Source: Hylemonella sp. (GTDB taxonomy: Bacteria > Pseudomonadota > Gammaproteobacteria > Burkholderiales > Burkholderiaceae_C). From it: a stretch of DNA of 64,000 nt. Where the stretch lies: the NCBI RefSeq assembly GCF_027532185.1, contig NZ_JAPZSV010000003.1, positions 966,507 to 1,030,506 of the forward strand, in the 5' to 3' direction. A model generated the notes under the pieces. That model did not search any database, was not told the DNA's origin, and was given only the letters and a program-made list of their open reading frames with translations. Both the position numbers and the translations under genes were made by a program. The stretch's first letter is position 1, and every line of letters begins with the position of its first letter. Of this stretch, positions 36,197 through 47,762 are shown piece after piece.

Positions 36197-37324
36197 TCAG
36201 AGGGCGCGTTGGATCAGGATCTTCTGCACGTCGCTCGTGCCTTCGTAGATCTGGCACACGCGCACGTCGCGGTAGATGCGCTCGACCGGGAAGTCCTGCA
36301 CGTAACCGTAGCCGCCCAGGGTCTGGAGGGCGGCGCTGCAGACCTGCTCGGCCATCTCGCTGGCAAAGAGCTTGGCCATGGCGGCCTCCTTGAGGCAGGG
36401 CCGGCCGGCATCGCGCAGCGCGGCGGCGTGCCAGGTCAGCTGGCGCGCGGCCTCGATCTTCGTGGCGCACTCGGCCAGGCGAAAGCCCACGGCCTGGTGG
36501 TTGAAGATGGGCTGGCCGAAGCTCTCGCGTTCCTTGGCGTACCGGATGGCCACCTCCAGCGCGCTGCGTGCCATGCCAATGCTTTGCGAGGCGATGCCGA
36601 TACGCCCGCCTTCGAGGCCGCCCAGGGCGATCCGGTAGCCCTCGCCCTCGGCACCGATGAGGTTCTCGGCCGGCACGCGGCAGTTCTCGAAGCGGATCTG
36701 GGCCGTGTCGCTGCTGTGCTGGCCCAGCTTGTCCTCCAGGCGCTCGACGATGTAGCCCGGCGTGTCCGTGGGCACGAGAAAGGCGCTCATGCCCTTCTTG
36801 CCCGCGCCCTTGTCGGTCACTGCGATCACGATGGCGATATGGCCATGCTTGCCGCTGGTGATGAACTGCTTGACGCCATGGAGCACATAGCCGTCGCCCT
36901 GCTTGACGGCCGTGGTGCGCAGACCCGAGGCGTCCGAGCCCACATGCGGCTCGGTCAGGCAGAAAGCCCCGAGCAGCTCGCCGCGCGCCAGACGCGTGAG
37001 CCAGCGTTCCTGCTGCTGCGCGTTGCCGTGTTTCATGAGGATGGCATTGACGGGGCAGTTGGTCACGCTGATGGCCGTGCTGGTGCCGCCGTCGCCCGCC
37101 GCAATCTCTTCGAGCACCAGGGACAGGCTCAGGTAATCGAGCCCCGCGCCGCCCAGGGCCTCGGGCACGCAGATGCCGTAAGCGCCGAGCGCGGCCAGAC
37201 CCTGGTGCGCCTCGCGCGGGAAGTGGTGCTCGCGGTCCCAGCGCGCGGCATGGGGCCAGAGCTCGGCACGCGCGAAATCGCGCACCGCGTCTCGGATCAT
37301 TTCCTGGTCGGGGGTCAGCAGCAT
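36197..37324 (-). CDS. Acyl-CoA dehydrogenase (short/medium-chain type)
   Basis: Predicted 375-residue FAD enzyme. CVPEALGGAGLDYLSLS, FCLTEPHVGSDASGL, VKQFITSGKHGH, GGRIGIASQSIGMARSAL and the C-terminal QIYEGTSDVQKILI carry the catalytic Glu at the position used by short-, medium- and short-branched-chain dehydrogenases. This differs from the isovaleryl-CoA enzyme, also in this window. A near-perfect copy of the putative LiuR operator ends 13 bases before the ATG, so a branched-chain substrate such as 2-methylbutyryl- or isobutyryl-CoA is plausible but unproven. Confidence 0.9.
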   Translation of the reverse strand: MLLTPDQEMIRDAVRDFARAELWPHAARWDREHHFPREAHQGLAALGAYGICVPEALGGAGLDYLSLSLVLEEIAAGDGGTSTAISVTNCPVNAILMKHGNAQQQERWLTRLARGELLGAFCLTEPHVGSDASGLRTTAVKQGDGYVLHGVKQFITSGKHGHIAIVIAVTDKGAGKKGMSAFLVPTDTPGYIVERLEDKLGQHSSDTAQIRFENCRVPAENLIGAEGEGYRIALGGLEGGRIGIASQSIGMARSALEVAIRYAKERESFGQPIFNHQAVGFRLAECATKIEAARQLTWHAAALRDAGRPCLKEAAMAKLFASEMAEQVCSAALQTLGGYGYVQDFPVERIYRDVRVCQIYEGTSDVQKILIQRAL

Positions 37325-37337
37325 GGGCCGGCTTTCG

Positions 37338-37361
37338 ATTGACGTTGACGTAAACGTCAAT
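37338..37361. promoter_or_regulatory. Putative LiuR operator upstream of the acyl-CoA dehydrogenase
   Basis: ATTGACGTTGAC joined to GTAAACGTCAAT: the same 24-nt palindrome as at 32413 and 49448 with one mismatch in the left arm. CATAAT on the minus strand (37360-37365) overlaps its edge and is a good -10 for the dehydrogenase gene. The site lies 13 bases before the ATG, fitting repression. Confidence 0.8.
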
Positions 37362-37376
37362 TATGCGCGGTGCGGC

Positions 37377-38045
37377 CTACCAGCCTTCGAAACGGCTGCC
37401 GTCGTGTCCCACAAAGGCGCCCCGATCCGCCAGCGTCAGGCCGGCCAGGGTGCGGCGCATGGCGGCCACACTGTCCTCCACCGACAGCGAGGCATTGGCG
37501 CCCCCCATATCGGTCCGCACCCAGCCCGGCGAGAGCGCCACCATGATCACGTCAGGGTAATCAGGCTGGGCCGCGGCCACCGCCATATTGAGCGCGGCCT
37601 TGCTCACGCGGTAGGTCCAGGCCAGGCTGGACGCCACGGTGGAGATCTGCGCCAGACCGCTGGTGATGAAAGCCATGCGCCCTTGCGCCGCCGCCACCAG
37701 CGGCGCGACCTGAGGGATGACCTGCATGGCCCCAAGCACATTCGCGTGCATGACGCGGTCGAACTCAGGCTGGGTGGGCGGGCTCGTGGCGCCGCCCTCG
37801 GACCAGACACCGGCCACATAGAGCGCGATGTCGATCTCTTCGCCATCCAGCTGCCAGGCCAGGCCGCTGACGCTGGCCGGGTCGGCCACATCGACTTTCA
37901 GGGCCGTGGCGCCCAGTTCGCGTAGGCGCGCCAAGCCAGCCCCATCGCGGGCCGTGGCGATCACGCGCGCCCCTGCGGCTGCGTACTGGCGCACGAACTC
38001 CAGGCCGATGCCCCGCGAAGCGCCGATGACCAGGACGGTGTGCAT
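37377..38045 (-). CDS. Short-chain dehydrogenase/reductase family oxidoreductase
   Basis: Predicted 222 residues. The NAD(P) motif VIGASRGIGLEF (TGxxxGIG-type) is at the start, DVADPASV follows, and the catalytic Ser (ITSGLAQ), Tyr and Lys (TYRVSKAALN) are present. PGWVRTDMGG is typical of the CsgA-like SDR group. The substrate is unknown. It is transcribed toward the acyl-CoA dehydrogenase, but an operator and promoter lie in the 52-base gap, so the two may be independent. Confidence 0.87.
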   Translation of the reverse strand: MHTVLVIGASRGIGLEFVRQYAAAGARVIATARDGAGLARLRELGATALKVDVADPASVSGLAWQLDGEEIDIALYVAGVWSEGGATSPPTQPEFDRVMHANVLGAMQVIPQVAPLVAAAQGRMAFITSGLAQISTVASSLAWTYRVSKAALNMAVAAAQPDYPDVIMVALSPGWVRTDMGGANASLSVEDSVAAMRRTLAGLTLADRGAFVGHDGSRFEGW

Positions 38046-38136
38046 GTCAGCGCCGCCCGGCCGTCCGAAGGCGCTGGGCGCACTCCCTCGGGGGCAGCGA
38101 GCTACACCCTGTGAGCGAGCGTGGGGGCCACATGGT

Positions 38137-39657
38137 TCAGAGCCGGAACGTGCCGACCAGCTGGTTGAGGTGCTGGGCCTGTTCGCGCAGGCTCATGGCC
38201 GCGGCCGTGGACTCTTCCACCAGGGCAGCATTCTGCTGCGTGGCCTGGTCCATGCTCTGCACCGCCTCGCCGACCTGGGCCACACCCTGGCTCTGCTCGC
38301 TGCTGGCGGCGCTGATCTCGCCCATGATGTCGGTCACGCGCCGGATGCTGGCGACGACCTCGTTCATGGTCTGACCCGCCTGATCGACCAGGGCGCTGCC
38401 CTGCTCGACCCGGCCCACGCTGTCGGTGATCAGGGCCTTGATCTCCTTGGCCGCCTCGGCGCTGCGACCGGCCAGGCTGCGCACCTCGCTGGCCACCACG
38501 GCGAAGCCGCGGCCTTGTTCACCCGCCCGGGCCGCCTCCACCGCCGCGTTCAGTGCCAGGATGTTGGTCTGGAAGGCGATGCCATCGATCACGCTGATGA
38601 TGTCGGCGATCTTGCGCGAGCTGTCATTGATGCCCTGCATGGTGTCGACCACCTGGGCCACCACCTCGCCGCCCTGCACGGCGACCGTGCTGGCACTCTG
38701 CGCGAGCTGGTTGGCCTGGCGCGCGTTGTCGGCGTTCTGCTTGACGGTGGAGCTGAGTTCCTCCATCGAGGCCGCGGTTTCCTGCAGGGCGCTGGCCTGG
38801 CTCTCGGTGCGCGCGCTCAGGTCCTGGCTTCCCGCGGCGATCTCGCTGCTGGCGGTGGTGATGCTGTCGGTGGAGTGGCGCACCTCACCCACGAGCTGGC
38901 GCAGCGACTGCTGCATGCGCACCAGTTCCTGCATCAGGCTCTGGGGGTACTCGGTGGGCGGCACCGGATAGGCCAGATTGCCCTGGGCGATCTGCGACAG
39001 CGCATCGCGTGCCTCGCCCGGGTCACCCCCGAGCTCCTGGCACACGGTCCGGCGCAGATAGAGCGTGAAGCCCACCGCCACCGCCACGGCCAGCGCAGCC
39101 AGCAGCAGCGAGAACCAGACCAGACGGCTGGCCTGACGCTCGACCGCCGCCTGCACCTCGTCCGACGCCTTGCCCGCCTCCTCGATCTGCTTGATCAGCT
39201 CGGCGCGCAGATTTCGCCACGCCGGCGTCTCGGTGCTGTTGAGAAACTTGACGGTCTCGGCGGACTGCTCCTTGGCCAAGGTCAGCACGCGCTCCTGCGC
39301 CTGGGCATGCGCGGCGCGCAAGGGTGGCAGCCTGTCCAGGCCGGGGGCGAAGACCGTGCCCTTGGCAGTGGCGGCTGTGTCGGCGTAGGCCTTCTCGTAA
39401 GCCTTGCGGGCAGTCTCGAAGTTGTCGAAGGCCCGCGGATTGGCCGGGTCGAGCACGATGTTGCGCAGGGCCTGTCCCATCTGCAGGCCTTGCGCATACA
39501 TTTCATTGAAGCCGGCGCTGATGCGCTGCTCGGTCTGGATGTAGCGGCTGAACTGGTTCTTCGTATGGACCAGACCGCCGATGCTGCCGGCCAGACCGAC
39601 CATGAACAGCGCCGCGGGAACCACGGCGCAGAGTAGAAGCTTGGCGCTGAATTTCAT
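38137..39657 (-). CDS. Methyl-accepting chemotaxis protein
   Basis: Predicted 506 residues: TM1 near 7-29, a ~150-residue periplasmic four-helix sensor domain, TM2 near 185-205, a HAMP-like linker and a long MCP signalling coiled coil with the highly conserved hairpin [20 protein letters not shown]. It lacks a C-terminal NWETF-type pentapeptide (ends QLVGTFRL). The attractant cannot be read from sequence. AAGGT lies 7 bases before the ATG. It appears to be a single-gene unit. Confidence 0.92.
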   Translation of the reverse strand: MKFSAKLLLCAVVPAALFMVGLAGSIGGLVHTKNQFSRYIQTEQRISAGFNEMYAQGLQMGQALRNIVLDPANPRAFDNFETARKAYEKAYADTAATAKGTVFAPGLDRLPPLRAAHAQAQERVLTLAKEQSAETVKFLNSTETPAWRNLRAELIKQIEEAGKASDEVQAAVERQASRLVWFSLLLAALAVAVAVGFTLYLRRTVCQELGGDPGEARDALSQIAQGNLAYPVPPTEYPQSLMQELVRMQQSLRQLVGEVRHSTDSITTASSEIAAGSQDLSARTESQASALQETAASMEELSSTVKQNADNARQANQLAQSASTVAVQGGEVVAQVVDTMQGINDSSRKIADIISVIDGIAFQTNILALNAAVEAARAGEQGRGFAVVASEVRSLAGRSAEAAKEIKALITDSVGRVEQGSALVDQAGQTMNEVVASIRRVTDIMGEISAASSEQSQGVAQVGEAVQSMDQATQQNAALVEESTAAAMSLREQAQHLNQLVGTFRL

Positions 39658-39756
39658 GAGGGACCTTCCCTGGAAACAAGGCCCATATCATCCCTCACTT
39701 ATGTATCCAGGTGGATACCCCCAGGGCTATCCGAGCAAGCGATCAGCGCTGTTTTT

Positions 39757-40938
39757 TCAGAGCATTTCCAGAGCTACCGCCGTGCCCTCGCCCCCGCCGA
39801 TGCACAGCGTGGCCAGGCCGCGCTTGAGGCCGCGGGCCTTGAGCGCGTGCATGAGCGTGACCATGATGCGCGCGCCGGAGGCGCCGATGGGGTGGCCCAG
39901 CGCGCAGGCGCCGCCATTGACGTTGACGATGTCGTGCGAGACCTTGAGCTCTTCCATCAGCGCCATGGGCACCACCGCGAAGGCCTCGTTGACCTCCCAC
40001 AGGTCCACGTCCTTCACGCTCCAGCCGGCGGCGGCCAGGGCCTTCTGCGTGGCGCCCACAGGCGCGGTCGTGAACCACTCAGGCGCCTGGGCGTGCATGG
40101 CATGGGCCACGATCTTGGCCAGCGGCTTGCAGCCCAGCTTGGCGGCCGTGGAGGCGCGCATCATCACGAGCGCGGCGGCGCCGTCGTTGATCGACGAGCT
40201 GCTGGCGGCGGTGATGGTGCCGTCCTTCTTGAAGGCAGGCTTGAGCGCGGGGATCTTGTCGAGCTTGGCCTTGGCCGGACCTTCGTCGATGGAAACCACG
40301 GTCTCGCCCGTGCGGGTCTTGACGGTCACGGGCGTGATCTCGGCGTTGAAGGCGCCGTTCTGCGTGGCGGCCTGGGCGCGGCGCACGCTGCTGCTGGCGA
40401 AGTGGTCCTGCTGCTCGCGTGTGAACTTGTACTTGGCCGCGCAGTCCTCGCCGAAGGTGCCCATGGAGCGGCCGGCCTCGTAGGCGTCTTCCAGCCCGTC
40501 GAGCATCATGTGGTCGTAGATCTTGTCGTGGCCCATGCGGTAGCCGCCGCGGCCCTTGAGCATGAGGTAAGGCGCATTGGTCATGCTCTCCATGCCGCCA
40601 GCGACGACCACCTCGGCGCTGCCGCCGACCAGCATGTCGTGCGCGAACATGGCCGCGCGCATGCCCGAGCCGCACATCTTGGACAGGGTCACCGCGCCCG
40701 CGCTCTTGGGCAGACCGCCCTTGAAACCGGCCTGACGCGCCGGGGCCTGGCCCTGGCCGGCCATGAGGCAGTTGCCCATGAGCACTTCGTTGACGAGCTC
40801 CGGCTTGATGCCGGCGCGCTCGACCGCGGCCTTGATGGCCGCGCCACCGAGGTCATGGGCCGACAGGGAAGAGAAGTCGCCCTGGAAAGCGCCCATGGGG
40901 GTGCGGGCGGCGCCGACGATGACGATGGGATCGGACAT
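39757..40938 (-). CDS. Acetyl-CoA C-acetyltransferase (thiolase)
   Basis: Predicted 393 residues. VGAARTPMGAFQG, the nucleophile Cys in TLSKMCGSGMRAAMF, the substrate loop, NVNGGACALGHPIGASGARI with the catalytic His and LCIGGGEGTA with the second Cys make a biosynthetic/degradative thiolase of the AtoB/PhaA type. It interconverts acetoacetyl-CoA and two acetyl-CoA, so it could finish the acetoacetate branch of leucine breakdown. The ATG at 40938 has CAGGAG 7 bases upstream. No LiuR-like palindrome is seen upstream. Confidence 0.93.
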   Translation of the reverse strand: MSDPIVIVGAARTPMGAFQGDFSSLSAHDLGGAAIKAAVERAGIKPELVNEVLMGNCLMAGQGQAPARQAGFKGGLPKSAGAVTLSKMCGSGMRAAMFAHDMLVGGSAEVVVAGGMESMTNAPYLMLKGRGGYRMGHDKIYDHMMLDGLEDAYEAGRSMGTFGEDCAAKYKFTREQQDHFASSSVRRAQAATQNGAFNAEITPVTVKTRTGETVVSIDEGPAKAKLDKIPALKPAFKKDGTITAASSSSINDGAAALVMMRASTAAKLGCKPLAKIVAHAMHAQAPEWFTTAPVGATQKALAAAGWSVKDVDLWEVNEAFAVVPMALMEELKVSHDIVNVNGGACALGHPIGASGARIMVTLMHALKARGLKRGLATLCIGGGEGTAVALEML

Positions 40939-41024
40939 GGTGTGCTCCTGAATCTGGCAATGGATGCGCAGATTGTGCCGCCGATCGGCCTGCCCCGCAG
41001 GCCTGCCGGCGGCGGTCAGGAAGA

Positions 41025-42965
<1,941 letters not shown>

Positions 42966-43035
42966 TCACAGAACGCGAACCGTGGATGGCACGAGGCCAG
43001 CAAGCGGGGACAGACGCGGCAGACGGACTGCAGGT

Positions 43036-43142
43036 CAGGCTCTTCTTACGCCGGTACAAACCGGATCAAGTTCGCGGGTTCGGTATCACCGTCTCAGCAG
43101 ATCCGGACCTTCAACGGTCCGGTCTGCACCCCGGGCAGAACG
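43036..43142 (-). ncRNA. Thiamine pyrophosphate (TPP) riboswitch
   Basis: On the minus strand CCGGGGTGC is followed by a variable GGACCGTTGAAGGTCC stem, CTGAGACGGTGATACC, GAACTTGATCCGGTTTGTAC and CGGCGTAAGAAG. These are the conserved TPP aptamer elements (GGGGUGC, CUGAGA, GAACxUGAUxxGGxUxxUxCxxGCG). It begins about 50 bases after aceK and lies 113-219 bases upstream of thiC. TPP is expected to repress thiC. Confidence 0.93.
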
Positions 43143-43173
43143 GACTGTAGCGCAGCCGACCGGGCCCGGAAGA

Positions 43174-43186
43174 TGACCGCGGTCAA
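43174..43186 (-). promoter_or_regulatory. -35-like element and 12-nt palindrome upstream of thiC
   Basis: TTGACC on the minus strand (43181-43186) overlaps a perfect palindrome, TGACCGCGGTCA (43174-43185), just after the aceK stop codon. It is a likely part of the thiC promoter, but no convincing -10 box lies 16-18 bases downstream. Confidence 0.3.
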
Positions 43187-43190
43187 TTTT

Positions 43191-45005
43191 TCAAGGCGCC
43201 GCGGCGAAGCGGCGGCTCTGGGCATACGGAAAGACGTCGTGCACATGGCCTTGCAGGATGCGTTCCTTGTGGCCTTGCCAGAAGTCCGGCGTCAGCAGCT
43301 CGGCGTGGTGCCTGAGAAAGAACTCGCGCACCACGGGATGCCCCAGCAGGAAGGGGGCGAAAGTCTCGGGAAAGACGTCGCGCGGGCCCACGCGGTACCA
43401 GGGTTCGCCGCTGAGCTCGTCCTCCTCGGTGGGCGGCGGCGGCACGGCGCGGAAATTGCAATCCGTGAGGTACTCGATCTCGTCATAGTCGTAGAACACC
43501 ACCTTGCCCTGGCGCGTGAGGCCGAAGTTCTTCCACAGCATGTCGCCGGGAAAGATATTGGCCGCCACCAGGTCCTTGATAGCCTGGCCGTACTCGACCA
43601 CGAGACGTTCGAGCTGGCGGCGTGCGCGCTGCGCCTGTTCCCCGGCATCGGCCGGGTCCGCGGCACCTGCTTCGAGCAGCTCCTGCAGCTGCAGGTTCAG
43701 CGGAATCATGCGGCGTTCGATGTAGACATGGCGGAAGATGATCTCGCGCCGGCCGTCGCGCTCGCTGATCTCGAACTGGCTGGCCGCGCACTGCCGGATC
43801 TCCTCCAGCAGCGCCTCGTCGAAGCGCTCCAGCGGAAAGGCCACCAGGCTGTACTCCAGCGTGTCGGCCATGCGTCCCACGCGGTCGTGCTGCTTCACCA
43901 TGCGGTACTTGGCGCGCACCTGCTCACGCGTGGTCTCCTTCGGCGGCGGGTACCAGTCGCGGATGACCTTGAACACATAGGGGAAGGAGGGCAGGTCGAA
44001 GACCAGCATGACCATGCCCTTGATGCCGGGCGACACGCGGAAGCGGTCGCTCGAATGTCGCAGGTGGTGCAGGAAGTCGCGGTAGAACAGGGTCTTGCCC
44101 TGCTTGGCCAGGCCCAGGGCGTTGTAGAGCTCGGCGCGTGGCTTGCGCGGCATCAGGCTGCGCAGGAACTGCACCGTGGCCGAGGGCACCTCGGTGTCGA
44201 CCAGGAAGTAGGCGTGGGCGAAGGAGAAGAGCAGCAGCAGGTCGTCCTCGCCGAAAAGCACGGCATCGATCACCAGCCCGCCGGACGGTGCGTGCAGCAG
44301 CGGCAGCGCGAAGGGCAGCTGGGCATCGCCGTTGACGATCTTGCCCACGACATAGGCGCCCTTGTTGCGGAAGAACAGGCTGGACAGCACCTGGACCTGG
44401 AAGTTGGCATGCAGGCGGTTGCGACCCAGCTGGTCATGGACGGCCGCCAGCACACGCGCGATGTCACGGGGCAGGTCCTCGAAGGGGCACCGCAGGCGGA
44501 AGTTGTCGAGGATGCGCTCCAGGGTGGCGGCCAGCGTCTCACGCGTCGGGTAGTAGGCGCGGTAGGTGGGTCGGGCCGCCGGCTCCTCGTTCTCCAGGTA
44601 CTCGGTGCTGACCGCGGGGCGCACGAAGATGAAGTCGTTGTGGAAGTGGGTGCGGTGCAGGATGCGCGTGGTCACCGAGTTGAAGAAGGTCTCGGCCAGC
44701 TCGGGCTGGTGGTGTCCCACGAGCAGGCCGATGTAGTGCAGCTTGACCTGCTGCCAGATGGCCATGGGCTGGGTGCCGGCCTGGAAGTCCTGCTCCAGTC
44801 GGGCCACGCACTCACGCACGCGCTCGTCGTAGAAGGCGATGCGTTCGCGCTGGGCGCGCTGCTGGCCCATCCAATCGCAGGTCTCGAAACGCTGCTGGGC
44901 ACGCGCCGACTCGGCACGGAACAGCGTGTAGTGGCGCTGGAAGCCTTCGAGCATCGCACGCGCGATGCCGTAGGCCACCGAGGCATCGAGCCGCTGCGGA
45001 AACAT
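43191..45005 (-). CDS. aceK: Isocitrate dehydrogenase kinase/phosphatase
   Basis: Predicted 604 residues, like other AceK. It phosphorylates and dephosphorylates isocitrate dehydrogenase, diverting isocitrate into the glyoxylate shunt. Seen: N-terminal regulatory half ([17 protein letters not shown]), the unusual ATP-binding loop [57 protein letters not shown] and [16 protein letters not shown] with the catalytic Asp. The ATG at 45005 starts the conserved FPQRLD. It follows the carbonic anhydrase gene by 23 bases on the same strand. Confidence 0.95.
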   Translation of the reverse strand: MFPQRLDASVAYGIARAMLEGFQRHYTLFRAESARAQQRFETCDWMGQQRAQRERIAFYDERVRECVARLEQDFQAGTQPMAIWQQVKLHYIGLLVGHHQPELAETFFNSVTTRILHRTHFHNDFIFVRPAVSTEYLENEEPAARPTYRAYYPTRETLAATLERILDNFRLRCPFEDLPRDIARVLAAVHDQLGRNRLHANFQVQVLSSLFFRNKGAYVVGKIVNGDAQLPFALPLLHAPSGGLVIDAVLFGEDDLLLLFSFAHAYFLVDTEVPSATVQFLRSLMPRKPRAELYNALGLAKQGKTLFYRDFLHHLRHSSDRFRVSPGIKGMVMLVFDLPSFPYVFKVIRDWYPPPKETTREQVRAKYRMVKQHDRVGRMADTLEYSLVAFPLERFDEALLEEIRQCAASQFEISERDGRREIIFRHVYIERRMIPLNLQLQELLEAGAADPADAGEQAQRARRQLERLVVEYGQAIKDLVAANIFPGDMLWKNFGLTRQGKVVFYDYDEIEYLTDCNFRAVPPPPTEEDELSGEPWYRVGPRDVFPETFAPFLLGHPVVREFFLRHHAELLTPDFWQGHKERILQGHVHDVFPYAQSRRFAAAP

Positions 45006-45028
45006 CCGGGCCCGCCCCGCGCCACCAC

Positions 45029-45688
45029 TCAGGCGCGCTTGCGCTGCGTCACCGCCGCGACCGCCTGCCGGTAGGCAGCGTCCAGCGCCTCGACGCCGTC
45101 CACATTGATCTGCAGGTCCTGCAACAGGCCGTCGTGGACGCCGTAGACCCAGCCGTGCAGGGTCACGGTCTGCCCCCGACCCCAGGCATCGAGCAGCACG
45201 GTGCTCTGTGCCATGTTGACCACCTGCTCGATGGCATTGAGTTCCACCAGCGCATCGTGCCGGTGGGGTTCGGCGATGCCGTCGAGCAGGGCACGATGGC
45301 GGTCGCGCACGTCCTGGATGTGACGCAGCCAGTTGTCGGCCAGGCCGATGCGCGCGCCCTGCAGGGCCGCCTGGACGCCGGAGCAGCCGTAATGGCCTAC
45401 CACCATGATGTGCTCGACCTTGAGGTGTTCCACGGCGAACTGCACGGTCGACAGCGCATTCAGATCCGAATGCACGACCACGTTGGCCACGTTGCGGTGC
45501 ACGAAGACCTCGCCCGGTTCCAGGCCCGTGATCTGGTTGGCCGGCACGCGGCTGTCGGAGCAGCCGATCCACATGTACTTGGGACGCTGCTGGGCCTTGA
45601 GGTTGCTGAAGAAACCGGGGCGTTCGCGTTCCATCTGCGCCGCCCAGGCGCGGTTGTGGGCGAACAGTTCGTCGATGGTTTTGTTCAT
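45029..45688 (-). CDS. can: Beta-class carbonic anhydrase
   Basis: Predicted 219 residues. It hydrates CO2 to bicarbonate. The zinc ligands are visible: C43 with D45 and R47 in GCSDSRVPA, and H99/C102 in [18 protein letters not shown] and [11 protein letters not shown] complete the family pattern. It lies between the LTA-synthase-like gene (19-base gap) and aceK. Methylcrotonyl-CoA carboxylase, encoded in this window, consumes bicarbonate, so co-expression would make sense; that is an inference. Confidence 0.94.
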   Translation of the reverse strand: MNKTIDELFAHNRAWAAQMERERPGFFSNLKAQQRPKYMWIGCSDSRVPANQITGLEPGEVFVHRNVANVVVHSDLNALSTVQFAVEHLKVEHIMVVGHYGCSGVQAALQGARIGLADNWLRHIQDVRDRHRALLDGIAEPHRHDALVELNAIEQVVNMAQSTVLLDAWGRGQTVTLHGWVYGVHDGLLQDLQINVDGVEALDAAYRQAVAAVTQRKRA

Positions 45689-45707
45689 GGGCCCATTCTC
45701 CCGCAGT

Positions 45708-47762
45708 TCAGCGGCCCTGCCGCAGGGCGGCGCGTACGTTCCAGTCCAGCAGGCCGAGCCGGGCGCGAGCCTGGGCGTCCAACGCTGCGTCGAAGCGGCA
45801 TTCTTCCGCCCGCTTCGGGTCGGGCGGTGTGCAGACAAAGCTGCCCGCATCACCCAGCGTCCAGCTGCCCTGGGCATTGCGCACACGGCCGTAGTAGCCC
45901 AGGCTCAGCGGCTGCGCTGCAGAAACCTCGCCCGGGGGATCGCGCAGCAGATTGCGCCCGCTGCGCACATAGCCGCCCTCCACCCCGATCAGCGGAAACA
46001 GCGTGGGGAACATGTCGGCGTGGCCGGCGGGCAGCCGACGCTGCGACCCGCAGGCCAGCCCCTCGCCCCAAAGGACAAAGGGCACCTGGCTCATCAGATG
46101 ACGACGTTCAGGCGTGGCATAGAGGCCAAAGCTGCGCACATTGTGGTCGCCCGTGGCGGCGATCACCGTGTCGCGCGCCAGCGGGCCACGGCGTACCTGC
46201 TGCACCAGGCCGCCCAGCAGGTCGGTGGCGTAATGCCAGGTGTCCAGATTCGGCCAGAGGTCCTTGGAGTTGCGCTCGCCGCCCCAGCGCGCCTCGTCAC
46301 GCGGCACGCGCCGGTGGTCGGGCGGCAGGTCGTAGGGCGGATGGTTGGTGGCGGTGAGCACGAAGACAAAGAGCGGCTGCGACTGTGGCTCCTGGAGGCG
46401 TTGGCTCAGGTAGCGGAACAGATAGTGGTCCCAGACGCCCCAGATGCCCATCTGCGCGTCGGGGTAGGTGCGCTGCAGGAAGCTCGCGTCGATCACCTCG
46501 TCAAAGCCCTGGGTCTTGAGCACACGGTCCAGCCCGCGCCAGCCCGCCTGGGCCGAGGTCACGAAGACCGTGCGGTAGCCGGCCTGCTTGAGCAGCAGGG
46601 GCACGGCCCAGGGGATGGGCCGCTGCCCTTGCACGCCCAGCGTCAGCGGGGTGATGGGCGTGGAGAACAGGATGGCTTCGAGCGAAGGATGCGTGCCGGG
46701 TTGGGCCGCATCGAAGTTGGAGAAATGGCAAGCCTGCTCCAGCGTGGGCGCCAGGCGGCCCAGGACGTTGAAGTGCTTGTCATCGTGGTAGAGAAAGGGC
46801 TCGGCGCTCCAGGACTCCATGAGGAAGAAGAGCAGGTGCTTGCGCTGGCCGGGCACAGGCGTGCCGCCCTGGGCGAAGAGCGCCTGGCGCACCTCGGCCT
46901 CACTGCCCGCGGGCAGGCCCAGCACCCGCGCAGCCTGCTGCGGCGAGCCATAGCCCAGCTGGCGCAGGCCCAGCAGCGGATCGCTGAAGTTCTGCGAGGC
47001 CTTGCGCCCGTCCCAGGCGAACTTGAGCGCGATAACCCCGTTGGGCACCATGTCGTTGAGGAACTGCGAGGTGGTGACCGTGACGTTCTGCCGCCCCAGG
47101 GCCATGGCGCGCAGCGTGCCCTTGGTGGTCAGCACCAGCAGGAAGAGCCCCAGCAGCACGCCCAGCAGCACGAGGGCCGTCGGCACCCGCCGGATCGCGA
47201 TGGCCGCGTTGAGGCGCAGGCTCAGCGCCGCGTAAAGCTCACGCCGCGCGGCGATCGCCGCCCAGCTGGCCCCGACGAGCACCCCCAGCGTGAGCAGCAC
47301 GGGGAAGTCGCTCCAGATGGTCTGCAGGATGGCTTTCGTGTCGTCCTCGAAGAAGCCGAAGACCACGGGATCGATGGGCGTCTTGTAGAACCCGTAGTAA
47401 TGCAGGTTGATCAGGCTGGCCATCACGAAGACCGTCGCCAGCACACCCGCGGGCACGCCATGCCAGCGCGGCGGCAGCAGCATGAAGATAGGCCAGAGCA
47501 GGAGTGCTGCGGCGGCGCAAACCTTGAGATCGAAACGCGCGCCCTGGTAGACCACGGCCCACAGATCCGACAGCGGAACGTCCAGCCCCTGGGGCCAATG
47601 CCAGGCCATCTCCGCCAGACGCAGCAGCGACAGGACCCCGGCCACGCACAGCACCAGGGCCCAGGACTGCAGCGTGCTTGACGCCAGCCGTGCCAGCCAG
47701 CGCCGGCCGCGGGAAGGTTCAGAAACTTGCATGCCCGACATTGTCCGGGCAAAAAGGCCCAC
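45708..47762 (-). CDS. LTA-synthase/MdoB-like membrane sulfatase-fold protein
   Basis: Predicted 684 residues from GTG at 47762. About five membrane helices precede a periplasmic alkaline-phosphatase-fold domain (FFLMESWSAEPFLYHD, QPGTHPSLEAIL with the likely nucleophile Thr, ATNHPPYDLP, DTVIAATGDHNVRSF). Relatives transfer phosphoglycerol to glucans or lipids (LtaS, OpgB) or act on lipid A; the donor and acceptor here are not known. The start is uncertain: GTG directly follows the liuA stop (TAAGTG), while ATGs at 47741 and 47732 have no better ribosome site. Confidence 0.82.
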   Translation of the reverse strand: MGLFARTMSGMQVSEPSRGRRWLARLASSTLQSWALVLCVAGVLSLLRLAEMAWHWPQGLDVPLSDLWAVVYQGARFDLKVCAAAALLLWPIFMLLPPRWHGVPAGVLATVFVMASLINLHYYGFYKTPIDPVVFGFFEDDTKAILQTIWSDFPVLLTLGVLVGASWAAIAARRELYAALSLRLNAAIAIRRVPTALVLLGVLLGLFLLVLTTKGTLRAMALGRQNVTVTTSQFLNDMVPNGVIALKFAWDGRKASQNFSDPLLGLRQLGYGSPQQAARVLGLPAGSEAEVRQALFAQGGTPVPGQRKHLLFFLMESWSAEPFLYHDDKHFNVLGRLAPTLEQACHFSNFDAAQPGTHPSLEAILFSTPITPLTLGVQGQRPIPWAVPLLLKQAGYRTVFVTSAQAGWRGLDRVLKTQGFDEVIDASFLQRTYPDAQMGIWGVWDHYLFRYLSQRLQEPQSQPLFVFVLTATNHPPYDLPPDHRRVPRDEARWGGERNSKDLWPNLDTWHYATDLLGGLVQQVRRGPLARDTVIAATGDHNVRSFGLYATPERRHLMSQVPFVLWGEGLACGSQRRLPAGHADMFPTLFPLIGVEGGYVRSGRNLLRDPPGEVSAAQPLSLGYYGRVRNAQGSWTLGDAGSFVCTPPDPKRAEECRFDAALDAQARARLGLLDWNVRAALRQGR

